DNA from: Phoma sp. XZ068
Taxonomy: Eukaryota > Ascomycota > Dothideomycetes > Pleosporales > Didymellaceae
Assembly: GCA_004835665.1 (NCBI GenBank)
Contig: RBKR01000016.1
Location: forward strand, 124,001-188,000
DNA: 64,000 nucleotides
Direction of reading: 5' to 3'
The position numbers and the translations under genes were made by a program. Shown here one piece after another: positions 1-10,630 of this stretch; positions within the stretch are counted from its first letter, which is position 1, and each line of letters begins with the position of its first letter. The notes under the pieces were generated by a model. It was given only the letters and a program-made list of their open reading frames with translations. It did not search any database and was not told the DNA's origin.

Positions 1-1405
1 GGCAACTGGTGGAAAGGGAGACAGCCTTACCGGCAAAACTCATTCTCCTCGTATTCTCGATCACTGCCAGTCAGCAGAATACGTGCCTGAGCTTGTAGCA
101 GGCGGTCTTCGCAAGGACGTGAAGCCCATCAACATCACACAACCTGAGGGACCTTCTTTCAAAGTGACAGACGAGTCGCTTGTTGAGTGGCAAAAGTGGA
201 GCTTCCGTGTATCTTTCAACCCTCGCGAGGGTGCCGTTCTTCACGATGTTCGCTACGATGGCCGGAGTATCATGTACCGCATGAGCATCAGTGAGATGAC
301 CGTTCCGTACGCAGATGCTCGCGCACCTTTCCACCGCAAGCAGGCCTTCGACTTCGGTGACGGAGGCGCTGGCAACTGCGCAAACAACCTGTCGCTTGGC
401 TGCGACTGCCTCGGAGTGATCAAGTACTTCGATGCTGTTATAGTCTCAAACGATGGCGAGCCCAAAGCTCACCCTAACGTCGTCTGCCTGCACGAGCAGG
501 ACAACGGTATCGGCTGGAAGCACACCAACTGGAGGACAGGGCGCGCTGTTGTTACACGTATGCGCGAGCTCGTCGTCCAGTTCATCATCACACTGGCCAA
601 TTACGAGTACGTCTTTGCCTACAAGCTAGACACCGCAGGCGGCATTACCCTCGAAGTCCGAGCCACCGGTATTGTCTCAACCGTCAACATCGACCCCGGC
701 AAGACTTCCCTATACGGAAACGTCGTCTCCGGCGGTGTCCTCGCCCAGAACCACCAGCACATCTTCGCCGCGCGCTTCGATCCTGCCATCGACGGCCACA
801 ACAACACTGTTACCTACGAGGAATCGCTCCCAGCACCATGGGACAAGGAAACAAATCCCAATGGCAACTTCTACGAGATCCGCAAGACAGTCGTCAACCG
901 CTCGGCCGGCCTCGACGCAAACCCACTCGACCACCGCGTGTTCAAGATCATCAACCAGGACAAGAAGAACCCTCACAGCGGCAACCCCGTGGGCTACAAG
1001 TTCACTCCCCTCCCCACTCAGAAGCTGCTCGCAGCACCAGGCTCGATCCAGGCCCAGCGCGCTCTATTCACAAACCACCACGTGTGGGTAACAAAGTACC
1101 AGGACGACGAGCTGTACGCCGCCGGCCGCTTCACAATGCAGAGCCAGCTCGAGCAGGGCGGCGTGCACGACATGGCAGCGCGCAAGGACTATGTTGCTAA
1201 CGAGGACCTGGTTGTCTGGAACGTGTTTGGTCTTACTCACAACCCTCGTGTTGAGGACTGGCCGGTTATGCCTTGCGAGATCTACCAGTTGCACTACAAG
1301 CCCAGCGATTTCTTTGACAGGAATCCGGCTATTGATTTCCCGAGTCAGAAGAACCAGGCGAGTGTGCTGGTTACGAAGGATGACTGCTGTTCGCAAAAAT
1401 TGTAA
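1..1405 (+). CDS. Copper amine oxidase, C-terminal two thirds (5' end outside window)
   Basis: Oxidises primary amines to aldehydes with release of hydrogen peroxide and ammonia, using copper and a topaquinone (TPQ) made from its own tyrosine. The reading frame is open from base 2, so the gene begins upstream; the stop is at 1403-1405. Visible family marks, in order: the active-site Asp segment AFDFGDGGAG, the TPQ motif T-L-A-N-Y-E-Y (precursor Tyr codon at 602-604), the copper-ligand pair H-Q-H (codons 752-760), and a later His in NHHVWVTKY that matches the third ligand position. No intron is visible in the part seen. The C-terminus ends in QKL, which is at best a weak variant of a PTS1 peroxisomal signal. 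A related but clearly different oxidase lies at 57141-59307 in convergent orientation. Family certain; substrate unknown. Confidence 0.93.
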   Translation, partial: ATGGKGDSLTGKTHSPRILDHCQSAEYVPELVAGGLRKDVKPINITQPEGPSFKVTDESLVEWQKWSFRVSFNPREGAVLHDVRYDGRSIMYRMSISEMTVPYADARAPFHRKQAFDFGDGGAGNCANNLSLGCDCLGVIKYFDAVIVSNDGEPKAHPNVVCLHEQDNGIGWKHTNWRTGRAVVTRMRELVVQFIITLANYEYVFAYKLDTAGGITLEVRATGIVSTVNIDPGKTSLYGNVVSGGVLAQNHQHIFAARFDPAIDGHNNTVTYEESLPAPWDKETNPNGNFYEIRKTVVNRSAGLDANPLDHRVFKIINQDKKNPHSGNPVGYKFTPLPTQKLLAAPGSIQAQRALFTNHHVWVTKYQDDELYAAGRFTMQSQLEQGGVHDMAARKDYVANEDLVVWNVFGLTHNPRVEDWPVMPCEIYQLHYKPSDFFDRNPAIDFPSQKNQASVLVTKDDCCSQKL

Positions 1406-1633
1406 GATGGGATGGGATAAAATTGTATAGGTGGAGATGAGATACCAGGTCCTTTTATGACCTTTATGTTGCATTACAATAGCATTTGAATTTAACTACA
1501 TTCATGAACTGAACGACTCTTCTCTTCATTACCAGTCTTCGTCTGAGTGAAAACTATTGGCGAGCAGCTACATCTTGCTTTGCAATAGCGCGGTCAGAGC
1601 TTCCTTGAATATCTGTCCGTCAGTAGCAGCCAT

Positions 1634-2743
1634 CTAGGAATCTACTCCAGCAGCCTTCGCGGCGTGACCCTTTATCAGATCCTGCTTCCTGGCTTCGCCA
1701 TCGACAATGTCAGGAAGCAGATCCTTCATACTCTTCTGCTGCGGCTTCCAACCTAATACCTCGCTGGCACGCTGGGCCTTGCATCGAGAGTTGCTACCCC
1801 ACAGATAGCTTCCCTTTGGCATCAGCTTATCCGCATCGTCAGCGGTGATGACGTCAACTTCGGCCGTATCTAGCAACTTTTTGTCGTGAGCGACCTTAGC
1901 GATGGCTCTCGCGATGTCACCCCAAACGAAGGTACCGGTCTCGGAAAAATAGTAACCTTCATCGTTCCAAGTTGCTTTGCCACCGTTAGGCTCCATGGCT
2001 GAAGTGACGAGTGCAAGGAAGATGTTGCTCAAGTCCTGGATGTGCGACTCGGTCCAGACGTTAGTGCCCTCATTGATGATAAAACCCTTGCCGCGCTTTA
2101 GTGTAGCAGCAGCGTACTTGTAAGTTTGAATGCTGGACTGGTTGTCTGGGCCACGCCCAGGTCCGTAGATGCACGGCGGGCAGACGATGGCGGTGTTGAC
2201 GTCCCCTTGGCCCTTGCTTGCTGCGAGAACAATCTTGTCGACTTTGCGGTGAAGTGCTGTGTTGGGAAGGGATGTGACTTCCTTGACACCGTCCCAGTCA
2301 TTGTATGTGTGCTCACGGTGGTATCCAAACGTTTTCTCCTCGAAATCCGCCCATGTCAGCACACCAGTGCCCGAGGTGTGAATGAGGTAGCTGGGGCCGG
2401 GAATAGTGCTGTTTAAGAGACCTGCAATTAAGGCCGTAGCAGCACCTTCGTGGTCGCAATCCGCGCAGTGGAGCACGATATTGGCCTTGGAGGCTTCAGT
2501 GGTGAGCAATTCGGTGCTATCTAAGTCGCCGTAGACCAGGCGAATTTTGGCATACTGAGATGCAACCTTTGCACCTTTGTCGCTGTTACGGACAAGTGCT
2601 GTAATCTCGAGATCCGGGTAAGTATTTGCTACAGCATAGAGGGCGTCTCCCCCAATGTAGCCAGTGGCGCCTGTGCTGCACTTCAATCAGCGAGAGCTTG
2701 TAATACCGCATTGAATGTAGGCTTACACGAAGAGCTTTGTCAT
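1634..2743 (-). CDS. NAD(P)-binding extended SDR / NAD-dependent epimerase-like protein
   Basis: A Rossmann-fold oxidoreductase or epimerase of the extended SDR type. Two exons are inferred: 2743-2727 and 2675-1634, with a 51-nt intron (GTAAGC..GCAG) splitting the N-terminus, giving 352 aa. The first exon encodes only MTKLFV, and splicing joins it directly to the nucleotide-binding motif TGATGYIGG, which supports both the start and the intron. Later segments (VRNSDKGAKV, VYGDLDSTELL, C-terminal LGWKPQQKSMKDLL) fit the fungal family of uncharacterised NAD-dependent epimerase/dehydratase proteins. It is divergent from VPS45 with about 700 bp between start codons. Substrate is unknown, and nothing nearby suggests a pathway. 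Confidence 0.85.
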
Positions 2744-3441
2744 GATGTCAGGCTGGGATGAGTTATTGCAATGCCTGAGCGTAACGTGTTGGTAATTATG
2801 AGACTTAAATAACGTGAGTTTTCTCGTAAAGAGGCTCTTGTAATTGTTGTTGTTTTGTGATGGCAAGGGAGAACATAAGTTGTCACAAAGAGAGGGTTCC
2901 TAAGCAGTGCAGGTGCTACGTCACTACGAGGTAGTATCGATCCACCACAGTACCGCAATGACAGGCTATAGGAATCGCGAGGAGACATTTTGACGAAAAC
3001 CTTCAATCGTCATATACATTCTAATCATCATTAGGCAGCAGAGAGCTCCGTTGTATTCCGTGCCTTACTCCGTTGAGGCTATGGCGACGAGCTGAAGATA
3101 CATACCCCGCAGCGGGGAGGATGTCGTGGAGAGCTTGAAAGGGCGCGTATAGACGCCAAAAGACGCTCAATGTGACAATCAGGTGCACTAAAACGCGTTC
3201 CTGGATCTGAGTCTTGCTGATTCTTGTTCGTGTTGAGTTGAATGTTGCTGGGTGGGCTGGCGGCTTATGTCACCCACTTCCGCGGTGTTGGCTGCAAGCT
3301 GGCTCGTGTACCTCGATTACCCCAGCCGTGACATAGCTCCAACAACGACGTCAACAAGGATCTGCGACTTGTATAGACACCCTACCAGCCTGCGTATTCG
3401 GAGCGATATACTGTGTAGGAACTACGACATCGATCCGCAAC
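2744..3441. other. Intergenic, divergent upstream region of the epimerase and VPS45
   Basis: About 700 bases between two divergent start codons. It must hold the promoters of both genes. An 88-codon open frame on the minus strand here resembles no family and is most likely leader sequence. No recognisable site stands out. Confidence 0.5.
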
Positions 3442-5379
3442 ATGGACATCGTACAGGCCGTCTCCGGCTACATCACCAAGATGGTGTCGGTCGGAGACAG
3501 CGCTGCAACAGGCACGTCGGCGGCCAAGATGAAGATACTCTTACTCGACAATGAGACTGTGGGTTTGTCTCCTCCTTCAGGGTCGCGTGCGATCATGCGC
3601 TGACAGAGTCCAGGTGTCAATAGTGTCCTCTGCGACGACGCAATCTGCCCTCCTCACCCATGAAGTCTACCTCACGGAGTACCATTCCCCCGTACGTACA
3701 CGATTGGACGCATCTGACAACAGAGCAGCCGGATAGAAAACCAGAAACGAGAAAAGATGCGACATCTGCGGTGCCTCTGCTTCGTGCGACCGTCGCCTGA
3801 ATCGATACAGAGCTTAATCGAGGAGCTGCGAGACCCAAAGTACGGGGAGTACAACATATGTGGGTTACACCGAGGCAGTTGAGGTGTCTGGTAGATCTGA
3901 CCTTGCGTAGATTTCAGCAACATTATCAAGAAATCATCTCTCGAACGGCTGGCAGAAGCAGACGACCACGAGGTTGTACGCGCCATCCAGGAGTATTTCG
4001 CCGACTTCTTCGTCATAAACCCAGACCTTATGTCCTTGAACCTCAGCTTCCCTGATCACAGGGTCTGGAGTACCAGCCCTGATTCGTGGAACCAAAACTC
4101 ATTACAAAGATCGACTGAAGCTGTACTGGCATTACTTCTTTCTCTTAAGAAGAAGCCGTTGATCCGATACCAGAAGAACAGTCTGCTTGTGAAGAAGCTG
4201 GCGACGGAGGTGCGATACAGCATGACCCAGGAAGAACAGCTTTTCGACTTCAGAAAGACTGATACACCGCCCATCCTGCTCATAGTCGATCGACGAGATG
4301 ACCCTGTCACGCCACTCCTCACACAGTGGACCTACCAAGCCATGGTTCACGAGTTACTTGGCATCAACAACGGCAGAGTGGACCTGCGTGATGTACCCGA
4401 GATACGGCCAGAGATGAAAGAGATTGTCCTTTCCCAAGACCAAGATCCGTTTTTCAAGAAGAACATGTATCTGAACTTCGGTGATTTGGGACAGAATGCA
4501 AAGGAGTATGTCGAACAGTTTGCCTCGAAACAACAAGGCACACAGAAGCTCGACTCAATCGCAGATATGAAGCGCTTTATCGAAGACTTTCCTGAGTTCC
4601 GCAAGCTATCTGGCAACGTCACAAAACACGTAACGCTCGTTGGCGAACTCAGTAGACGAGTCGGCGAAGAAAGCTTGTTGGACATCAGTGAGCTTGAGCA
4701 GAGTCTCGCGTGCCAGGATAACCACTCGAATGACGTGAAGTCATTGCAGAAGATCATCCAAGACCCCAAGGTCCCTGCGAACAACAAGCTGCGACTCGTT
4801 GCTATCTATGCGCTGCGCTACCACAAGAGCTCATCCAACTCAACTGCCATGCTACTCGACCTGCTGGCTGTAGCCGGGGGCCTATCGAGAAATCGTATTA
4901 ACCTCATTACAAAACTTCTTACCTACCACGACTCCTTGCAATCTGCAGCAGCAGCTGGAGGTATGCCAGATCTCTTCCAACCAGGATCATTTTTTGGCGG
5001 TGCCAGGGATCGATTCAAGGGACTGAAAGGTGTTGAGAATGTATACACTCAGCATTCCCCTCGATTAGAAACCACATTGCAGGATATGATCAAGGGACGC
5101 CTAAGTCAGCAACTGTATCCATTCGTGGAAGGCGGCGGGACGACCAAGGATAAGCCTCAGGATATCATTGTGTTCATGGTGGGTGGAACAACCTATGAAG
5201 AAGCCAAGATGGTGGCGCAAGTGAACGCGAGTTCTCCCGGCGTCCGTGTCGTTCTCGGAGGGACTACTGTGCATAACAGCACCTCGTTCTTGGAAGAGGT
5301 CGAGGATGCAGTAGAGTCTTGGCCTGAGCCTCCGGCCACTTCAGCGGCGGCTCGCTTGCGACGGGAAGTAGGCAGGTAG
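3442..5379 (+). CDS. VPS45: VPS45, Sec1/Munc18-family vacuolar sorting protein
   Basis: An SM protein that binds the syntaxin-like t-SNARE of the trans-Golgi/endosome and supports SNARE assembly during transport to the vacuole. Four exons are inferred: 3442-3558, 3614-3678, 3729-3859 and 3911-5379, giving 593 aa (the yeast protein is close to this size). The start MDIVQAVSGYITKMV and the joined pieces AKMKILLLDNETVSIVSS, HEVYLTDRIENQKREKMRHL and RDPKYGEYNIYFSNI follow the VPS45 family closely, which fixed each splice site. The body then shows LLIVDRRDDPVTPLLTQWTYQAM and, near the end, IIVFMVGGTTYEEA, both SM hallmarks. The introns are 50-55 nt. Cytosolic, peripheral to endosomal membranes by family knowledge. 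Confidence 0.95.
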
Positions 5380-6054
5380 CGGCTCCGCGACTCACAACCT
5401 TGCCGAAAACCCACCGACCGCGATTCCATGGCTGTTAAGGTACAATCAGTTTCTTGTTTATTGTGCTCAGTTGATTGAGGGTCATGTCATGGATGCATTA
5501 GGAGCCCGGTGTTCTGGTGTTGTCTGTTGGCATTTGTGGCTGTTCGGGTCGCCGACCCGCATTCTGCCGTTCATCTCACAACCTCGTAAGGCTCCTGCCG
5601 CCGACATTCCCAGCGATTGGTGCCATAAATCCCTCACACCTGTAGCTCAACCATGCATTGTGATGGTGCTTTGAAGTACATGGCCAAGTTCGTTGTGATC
5701 TCTACTCGCTGCGCACGCAATCTGTGCAGGTGGGGGTGTGAGGCTCTTGCTAATCGCGACTACATAATTCGCCGCAAGTGGAGCATGTCGCCTCATTGCA
5801 TCCGATCCTGCCTGGTAGAGCTAGCCTAATAGCAAAGTAGTCAATTGTATACATATGCACTGTGGTACCTGCGTCGCTCCGACAGACGGCGAAGGGAATT
5901 CGTAGCTTTGTTCTAACGCGATCCCTTTTGCGGCTCACCCCACAGTCTTAGCGTGATCGTCAGCCACCCTTTAGACTCGCCAGTCGTGCCACTTGCACTC
6001 CGAAACCCTCAACAACTCTCCAGGACATGGCTTAAGAGATGGAGCATATGAGCA
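5380..6054. other. Intergenic between VPS45 and the zinc-cluster regulator
   Basis: About 675 bases. It holds the VPS45 3' region and the upstream region of the regulator at 6055. Short open frames here have no family character. I see no repeat or RNA gene. Confidence 0.5.
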
Positions 6055-8655
6055 ATGCCAGAACAAGGATCAGTATTGCAGTCTCGAGTGGTTCGCAGAA
6101 GAAATCCACGCCCAATTAATTCCTGCGTCGAATGCCGAACTCGGAAGTCGCGATGCTCGAAAACGCACCCCTGCCAGAATTGCACCGCTTTTGGTCGCGA
6201 ATGTGTCTTCATCACCGTTCCCGAGAGCGCGGCGCGCAAGAAAGAGAGGGAACAGAGGGAGCGCGCATCCTCAAAGTCCGGATCCAATGTTACCATACCG
6301 GACTGGACTAGAAACATCCCCGTGCGCACGCAAAGCTCAACCAGCGTGCCTGACCATGATCCATATGAGAATCCAAACTCTGTCAACACAACCACGCCAG
6401 GAACCCCGCCTAGAGATTACGAGTGGCAGGAGTACCAGCAGGATGTCGAAGTTGATGGAGATGCATGGGAGCGCCTCCCTGCTGAGCCTGAGGAAACCCA
6501 GGACGACGTCTACGAAGACGAGAACGATGACGAAGACCAGATCGCGACAGACCTTACCATCAGGATTGGAAGGATGATCATCTGTGAAAATGTGACTGGC
6601 TTCTTTCGTCCTCAGTATGCCGAAGAGGTATTGTCTGCTCTATCCGCCTGCGCCCGCAGGACCTTCAGGTGTGGTCGCTGAATAGTCACGTGTAGCTGGG
6701 CAAGCTCCTCTCGGAGCGCAATGCCTCGATTTCATCAGTTGCTGGCCAGAGGCAATCGCAAGCATCTACGCTTCTGTCCGCAGAGCAGATGCCATCACTT
6801 GCGCCGGCATTAAATTTGCTGCTTGGTGGCTCGATATCTGCACACAGTAATAACGATATCAGTGCCCCGCAGTTGCCAACAAAGATGGAGGCTGAGGCTC
6901 TGTTTCAGCGCTACTTGGATGCTGTGGATCCTATGGCCCATGTCTTGCATATTCCATCATTCAAGCGTCTCTTCGACCGATTTTGGATGCATGTCGAGAT
7001 TGGAAGTCCTAACCAGAACTCGTGCACTGCTCTGATCTTGGCGGTTTGCATGGCCGCCGCTGCATCGGTATCACCACTGCAAGCAAAATCGCAATTTGGC
7101 ATTACCAAAGAGGACCTGTTCCTAAGGCTACAAAAAGCTACCGAACGAGCTCTGCTACGTGCCAATTGGGCAAAGACATCAAACATCAGAACGCTCCAAG
7201 CATTGACGATATACTTGGTAAAGACGTCGTTTTTCAAACTGAATCTTCAAGCTAACCTCGCCAGATTCCCCTTTGCAGAGCGCAAATATCTAGGGCCACA
7301 TCGGTCGTAGTAGGTGCGCTTGTGCGCCTAGCACAGTGCATAGGCATTCATCGTCTCAGTCACAGCTCTGCGACAAGCCTTACGCCCTTGCAGCGTCACG
7401 TGAGATCCTTACTGTGGTACCAGATTTGCTTCCTTGACTTCAAAACAGCAGAAGCGCAAGGTCCACACCCATCTATTCGGTCGGACGACGTCGACATCGC
7501 ACTACCCCTGAATGTGAATGACGATGTTTTCGAGTTTGGAACCTCACAATGGCAGCAGAACCCAACCTCGGTGCATGGCTGGACAGACGTCACGCTCTCG
7601 CTCATCCGGTACGAGTGCAACGAGATCCATCGTCTGATTTTCCGTGGCAGAATTGAAATGGACCGCAAACACATCACCCTCCACGACCTGCGTGCCCGCG
7701 TCGAAGCTCAGAAACGCCAGATCCAAAGCAAGTACCTCCAATTCCTCGACGCCACGGTGCCAATCCAGCGCTACGCAGGCCTAGTTGCAACCCTTCTCAT
7801 GTCACGCTGCGACTCCATGCTGCTGTACCGCCACCTCCCGCAGACATCTCTCCAGCCCCGCTCCGAATCTGAAAACCGACTGCGCGATGTTCTCCTCACC
7901 GCAGCGCTCACAACGCTCGAAATCGGCGCGACACTAGACACGCTGCCCTCCCTCAGCTCCTGGGCTTGGTACTCAACAACCTACCAGCAATACCACGCGG
8001 TTCTCCTCCTCCTCACAGAGCTCTACCGCACGCCCGATCTCCCGCGCAAAGACCGCATGATGACAATGATCGACCACATCTTCGGGCACTGCTACGGCGT
8101 CGCAGTACGCGAGCGCTGCTCCGACCTCCTCTGGACCGTCAAAGAGAACCTCGAAGCCTTCTACGTAATGAAAGGCTTCAACAAGAAGCGCCAGAACCTC
8201 GCGCCGCAGCAACACCCGACTCTCCAACCGCTGCCGTCCTTTTCATCTGCGAGCCCCAATTTCGTACCCAACACATCGACCCCGCGCCTGGGCCAGGGTC
8301 CGCAGGGCCAGCTGCAGCGCACGAATACGCTGGATGGCCTGAACGTCGATTTTGACAGTATACTAGGGAGTTTGAACGGCGGCGGCGGGAACGCAGAGGA
8401 CTTTGATATCTTCAGCAATATGGGCAGCAACAACGGCGTGCACGACGCGAATGCTATTTTCGTACCCGTCGACAGCGGTGTGCAAGGTGGAGGGGGAGAC
8501 TATGGGACTACGAGTCCGAATGGGGGGTTGCAGCAATGGGTGAGTCTTACTACCTCCTACTTTTTAGGTTCTTCCACCGTATCGAACGTACGAATGCTGA
8601 CGTCACGCAGGAGAATTGGAATTTCCCCAATCCGCAGCCCAAGTATGAAAACTGA
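6055..8655 (+). CDS. Zn2Cys6 (GAL4-type) transcription factor with fungal-specific TF domain
   Basis: A nuclear DNA-binding regulator. Four exons are inferred: 6055-6627, 6696-7217, 7265-8539 and 8611-8655, giving 804 aa. Residues 24-50 form the binuclear zinc cluster with spacing C-x2-C-x6-C-x5-C-x2-C-x6-C, preceded by a basic stretch (VVRRRNPRP). An acidic linker follows, then IRIGRMIICENVTGFFRP, typical of fungal regulators of this class. The middle homology region (Fungal_trans) spans the second and third exons; joining exons 2 and 3 restores TIYLIPLCRAQISRAT, which confirms the 47-nt intron. The C-terminal part is Gln/Asn/Gly-rich and ends in QPKYEN. Targets cannot be inferred, since neighbouring genes are housekeeping genes rather than a pathway cluster. 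Confidence 0.92.
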
Positions 8656-9123
8656 ATACGCGGTTAGGTAGGCCTTTTTATAGATTTCTTATTGCCGACG
8701 TGGTACGGATGCGATCGGCTCGTATATCGTGGGTCCGAGGATACGCATGTACGAGTAGCACGGTCGTTAGGACGGGACGCGGGTGGGTCAAGTCGCGTAT
8801 CATCGTCACAGGGTGGGAGCCTTGTGAAAGGTTGGTATAAATGTTATGATTTGAAAGATTTACTACATGTGCCGTGCCCTCTTCGCGAAATGCTCGCTCC
8901 TTGAACGCCATGTGGTATGAAAGACAAGTGGTCTGACAAACAAATGAGATGCAACGCCTGATGCGCCGAGACTGCGCTGCAGTTTTATCCAGAACCAATT
9001 GTCCGCCCAATATCCGGCTAAATCAATTCAATTTTACCAAGTGACGACTCTGCCAGAGACGGACATGGGCCCTATACAAACAGAATAATTAGCAACAGCA
9101 AAGAAGGGGTAGAATTTGCTGTG
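8656..9123. other. Intergenic between convergent genes
   Basis: About 470 bases between the stop codons of the zinc-cluster regulator and the BAR protein. It holds both 3' untranslated regions, and nothing else is recognisable. Confidence 0.5.
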
Positions 9124-10630
9124 CTAGTATCGTGTCACTGTGGATTCACTCAACGCACTTCGCTTCATTGGCGGAGGTGGTGGCGGTGGCTTCTTCGCCC
9201 TTGAAGGAGGAGGAGGAGGTGCCCGTTTTCCACCGGGCGCAGCACCGCCATCGTTCTGAGACCAGCTCGCTGCTCGCGACACGACATTGCCACTGCCCTG
9301 AGACGATCGATCGGGGCTAGGTGGCGATCTGTCGCGCCTCGAATTGCTGCCAGAACCGGTGTACTCGTCGTCTTCGTAGTCATCGGCGAACGCGTTCTGC
9401 TGACGTACGGGTCGCAGATTGTTTCGGCTGGAGATGACGGAAGAATCGGTCGGTACACGGGTCAGTCGTCGAGCAGGAGACTCGTCACGACCATTCGCGT
9501 AGCTGTCATGCGTCGATGTGCGGCTCAGGGCGGGACGCAGGGCATAGGCTCCGGGAGAGCCGGCGACGTCGGGCGCTGGAGAGCGGCTACGGGAAGCCAA
9601 TTTTGGAATAGTCATACGCGGAGGTGACGGCTCAGGCTCTTCTTCGACTGGATTGAAGCGCTCTGCGTATCCGTGGGCGGTGTTGGAGCGCGAGCGTGTG
9701 GTGCGACTGGCGGCAGTCTCTCTGTGGAGTGCGTCAGTATGTGGCGTGATGACTCTGTAGCTGAATGCCTGCTTACCTTACTGGCCACTCGCGCTTGACG
9801 TTGATCAAGATTTCGCGGCAGCGGTCGTAGTAGCTTAGCTCTGCCTCCAGGAAAGCCGATAGGTCCTGCACCATGTCGACCTCCGCTTCCTTGATGTCCT
9901 GCATCCGGCGGAAGACGTCTTCGCTGGTCTCCTCGTATTTGGCCTTTTGTGCTCGGAGCTCCTCTTCCATGCGGAAGTCTTCCTTCTTCGTCTTCTGCAT
10001 CTTGGCGAGGGAGGTGTCGTATGCGAGCCGGCGTGTCTCGAGCTTCTTGCGGGCATTCTGTAGGGAGTTAGCAGGGTAGATAGTTTGAGTTGATAGACTG
10101 CCATACCTGATACTCTTTCATTTGGATGAGTCCACGATCAAGGCCCTCCAGCCAGGATGACGTAGCGCCCTGTGCATAAGTCTCCTGCACGCGAGCAAGA
10201 CGCTCATTTGCGCGGCCGAGAGCTGGTTGTAATTAGAGACGGCGAATTGGCAGGCCAAACAACGGATTCCTTACAAGAAAGACAGTTGCCAAACTCTGAA
10301 TCTGGCTCAAAGTCTTCGCCGTGGGTGACCATGGACGAACCCAGGTGGCCGCCAGGGAGCTGCTTCTCCTTATCAGCGCCCTCTGCGCGCTTGGAGATGG
10401 ACTTGACGTAGACGGCCATGGCCTTTTGCATCTTGTCCATGCCTGTGCATTGTCAGCATAAAAAAGTGGTGCAATTGCTGCAGGGCAGCGGCTGGCTGCA
10501 TACCCTCATGACGCAGCTCCATCTCCATCTCGAGCGCCCTGAACTCCTCCGAGGTGCCAGTGCGGGCCTCGCCGCCCATCTTCTCGCCGGCCCATTGCTT
10601 GAAACGGCCGAACTTCTTGTTGACGTTCAT
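9124..10630 (-). CDS. N-BAR (endophilin-like) membrane-curvature protein with proline-rich tail
   Basis: Predicted to form a crescent-shaped coiled-coil dimer that binds or bends membranes, as in endocytosis or vesicle traffic. Five exons are inferred: 10630-10504, 10442-10275, 10222-10107, 10057-9777 and 9721-9124, giving 429 aa. The N-terminus MNVNKKFGRFKQWAGEKMGG is an amphipathic helix of the N-BAR type. Residues about 40-240 are highly charged helices (KEYQNARKKLETRRLAYD, then MQDIKEAEVDMVQDLSAFL). The C-terminal half is Ser/Arg/Pro-rich and disordered, and includes two polyproline runs near the end flanked by basic residues, likely SH3-binding sites. There is no SH3 domain in the protein itself. 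Four introns of 49-61 nt. Cytosolic/membrane associated by family. I do not assign an orthologue name. Confidence 0.88.

Noticed and set aside
2740..3006. 88-codon minus-strand frame upstream of the epimerase
   Set aside because: It overlaps the start of the spliced epimerase gene and shows no family character. Probably 5' leader.
3679..3728. Alternative 32-nt intron in VPS45 (GTACGT at 3692 to CAG at 3723)
   Set aside because: Too short for this genome and gives a poor join. The 50-nt intron 3679-3728 restores the conserved DRIENQKREKMRHL segment.
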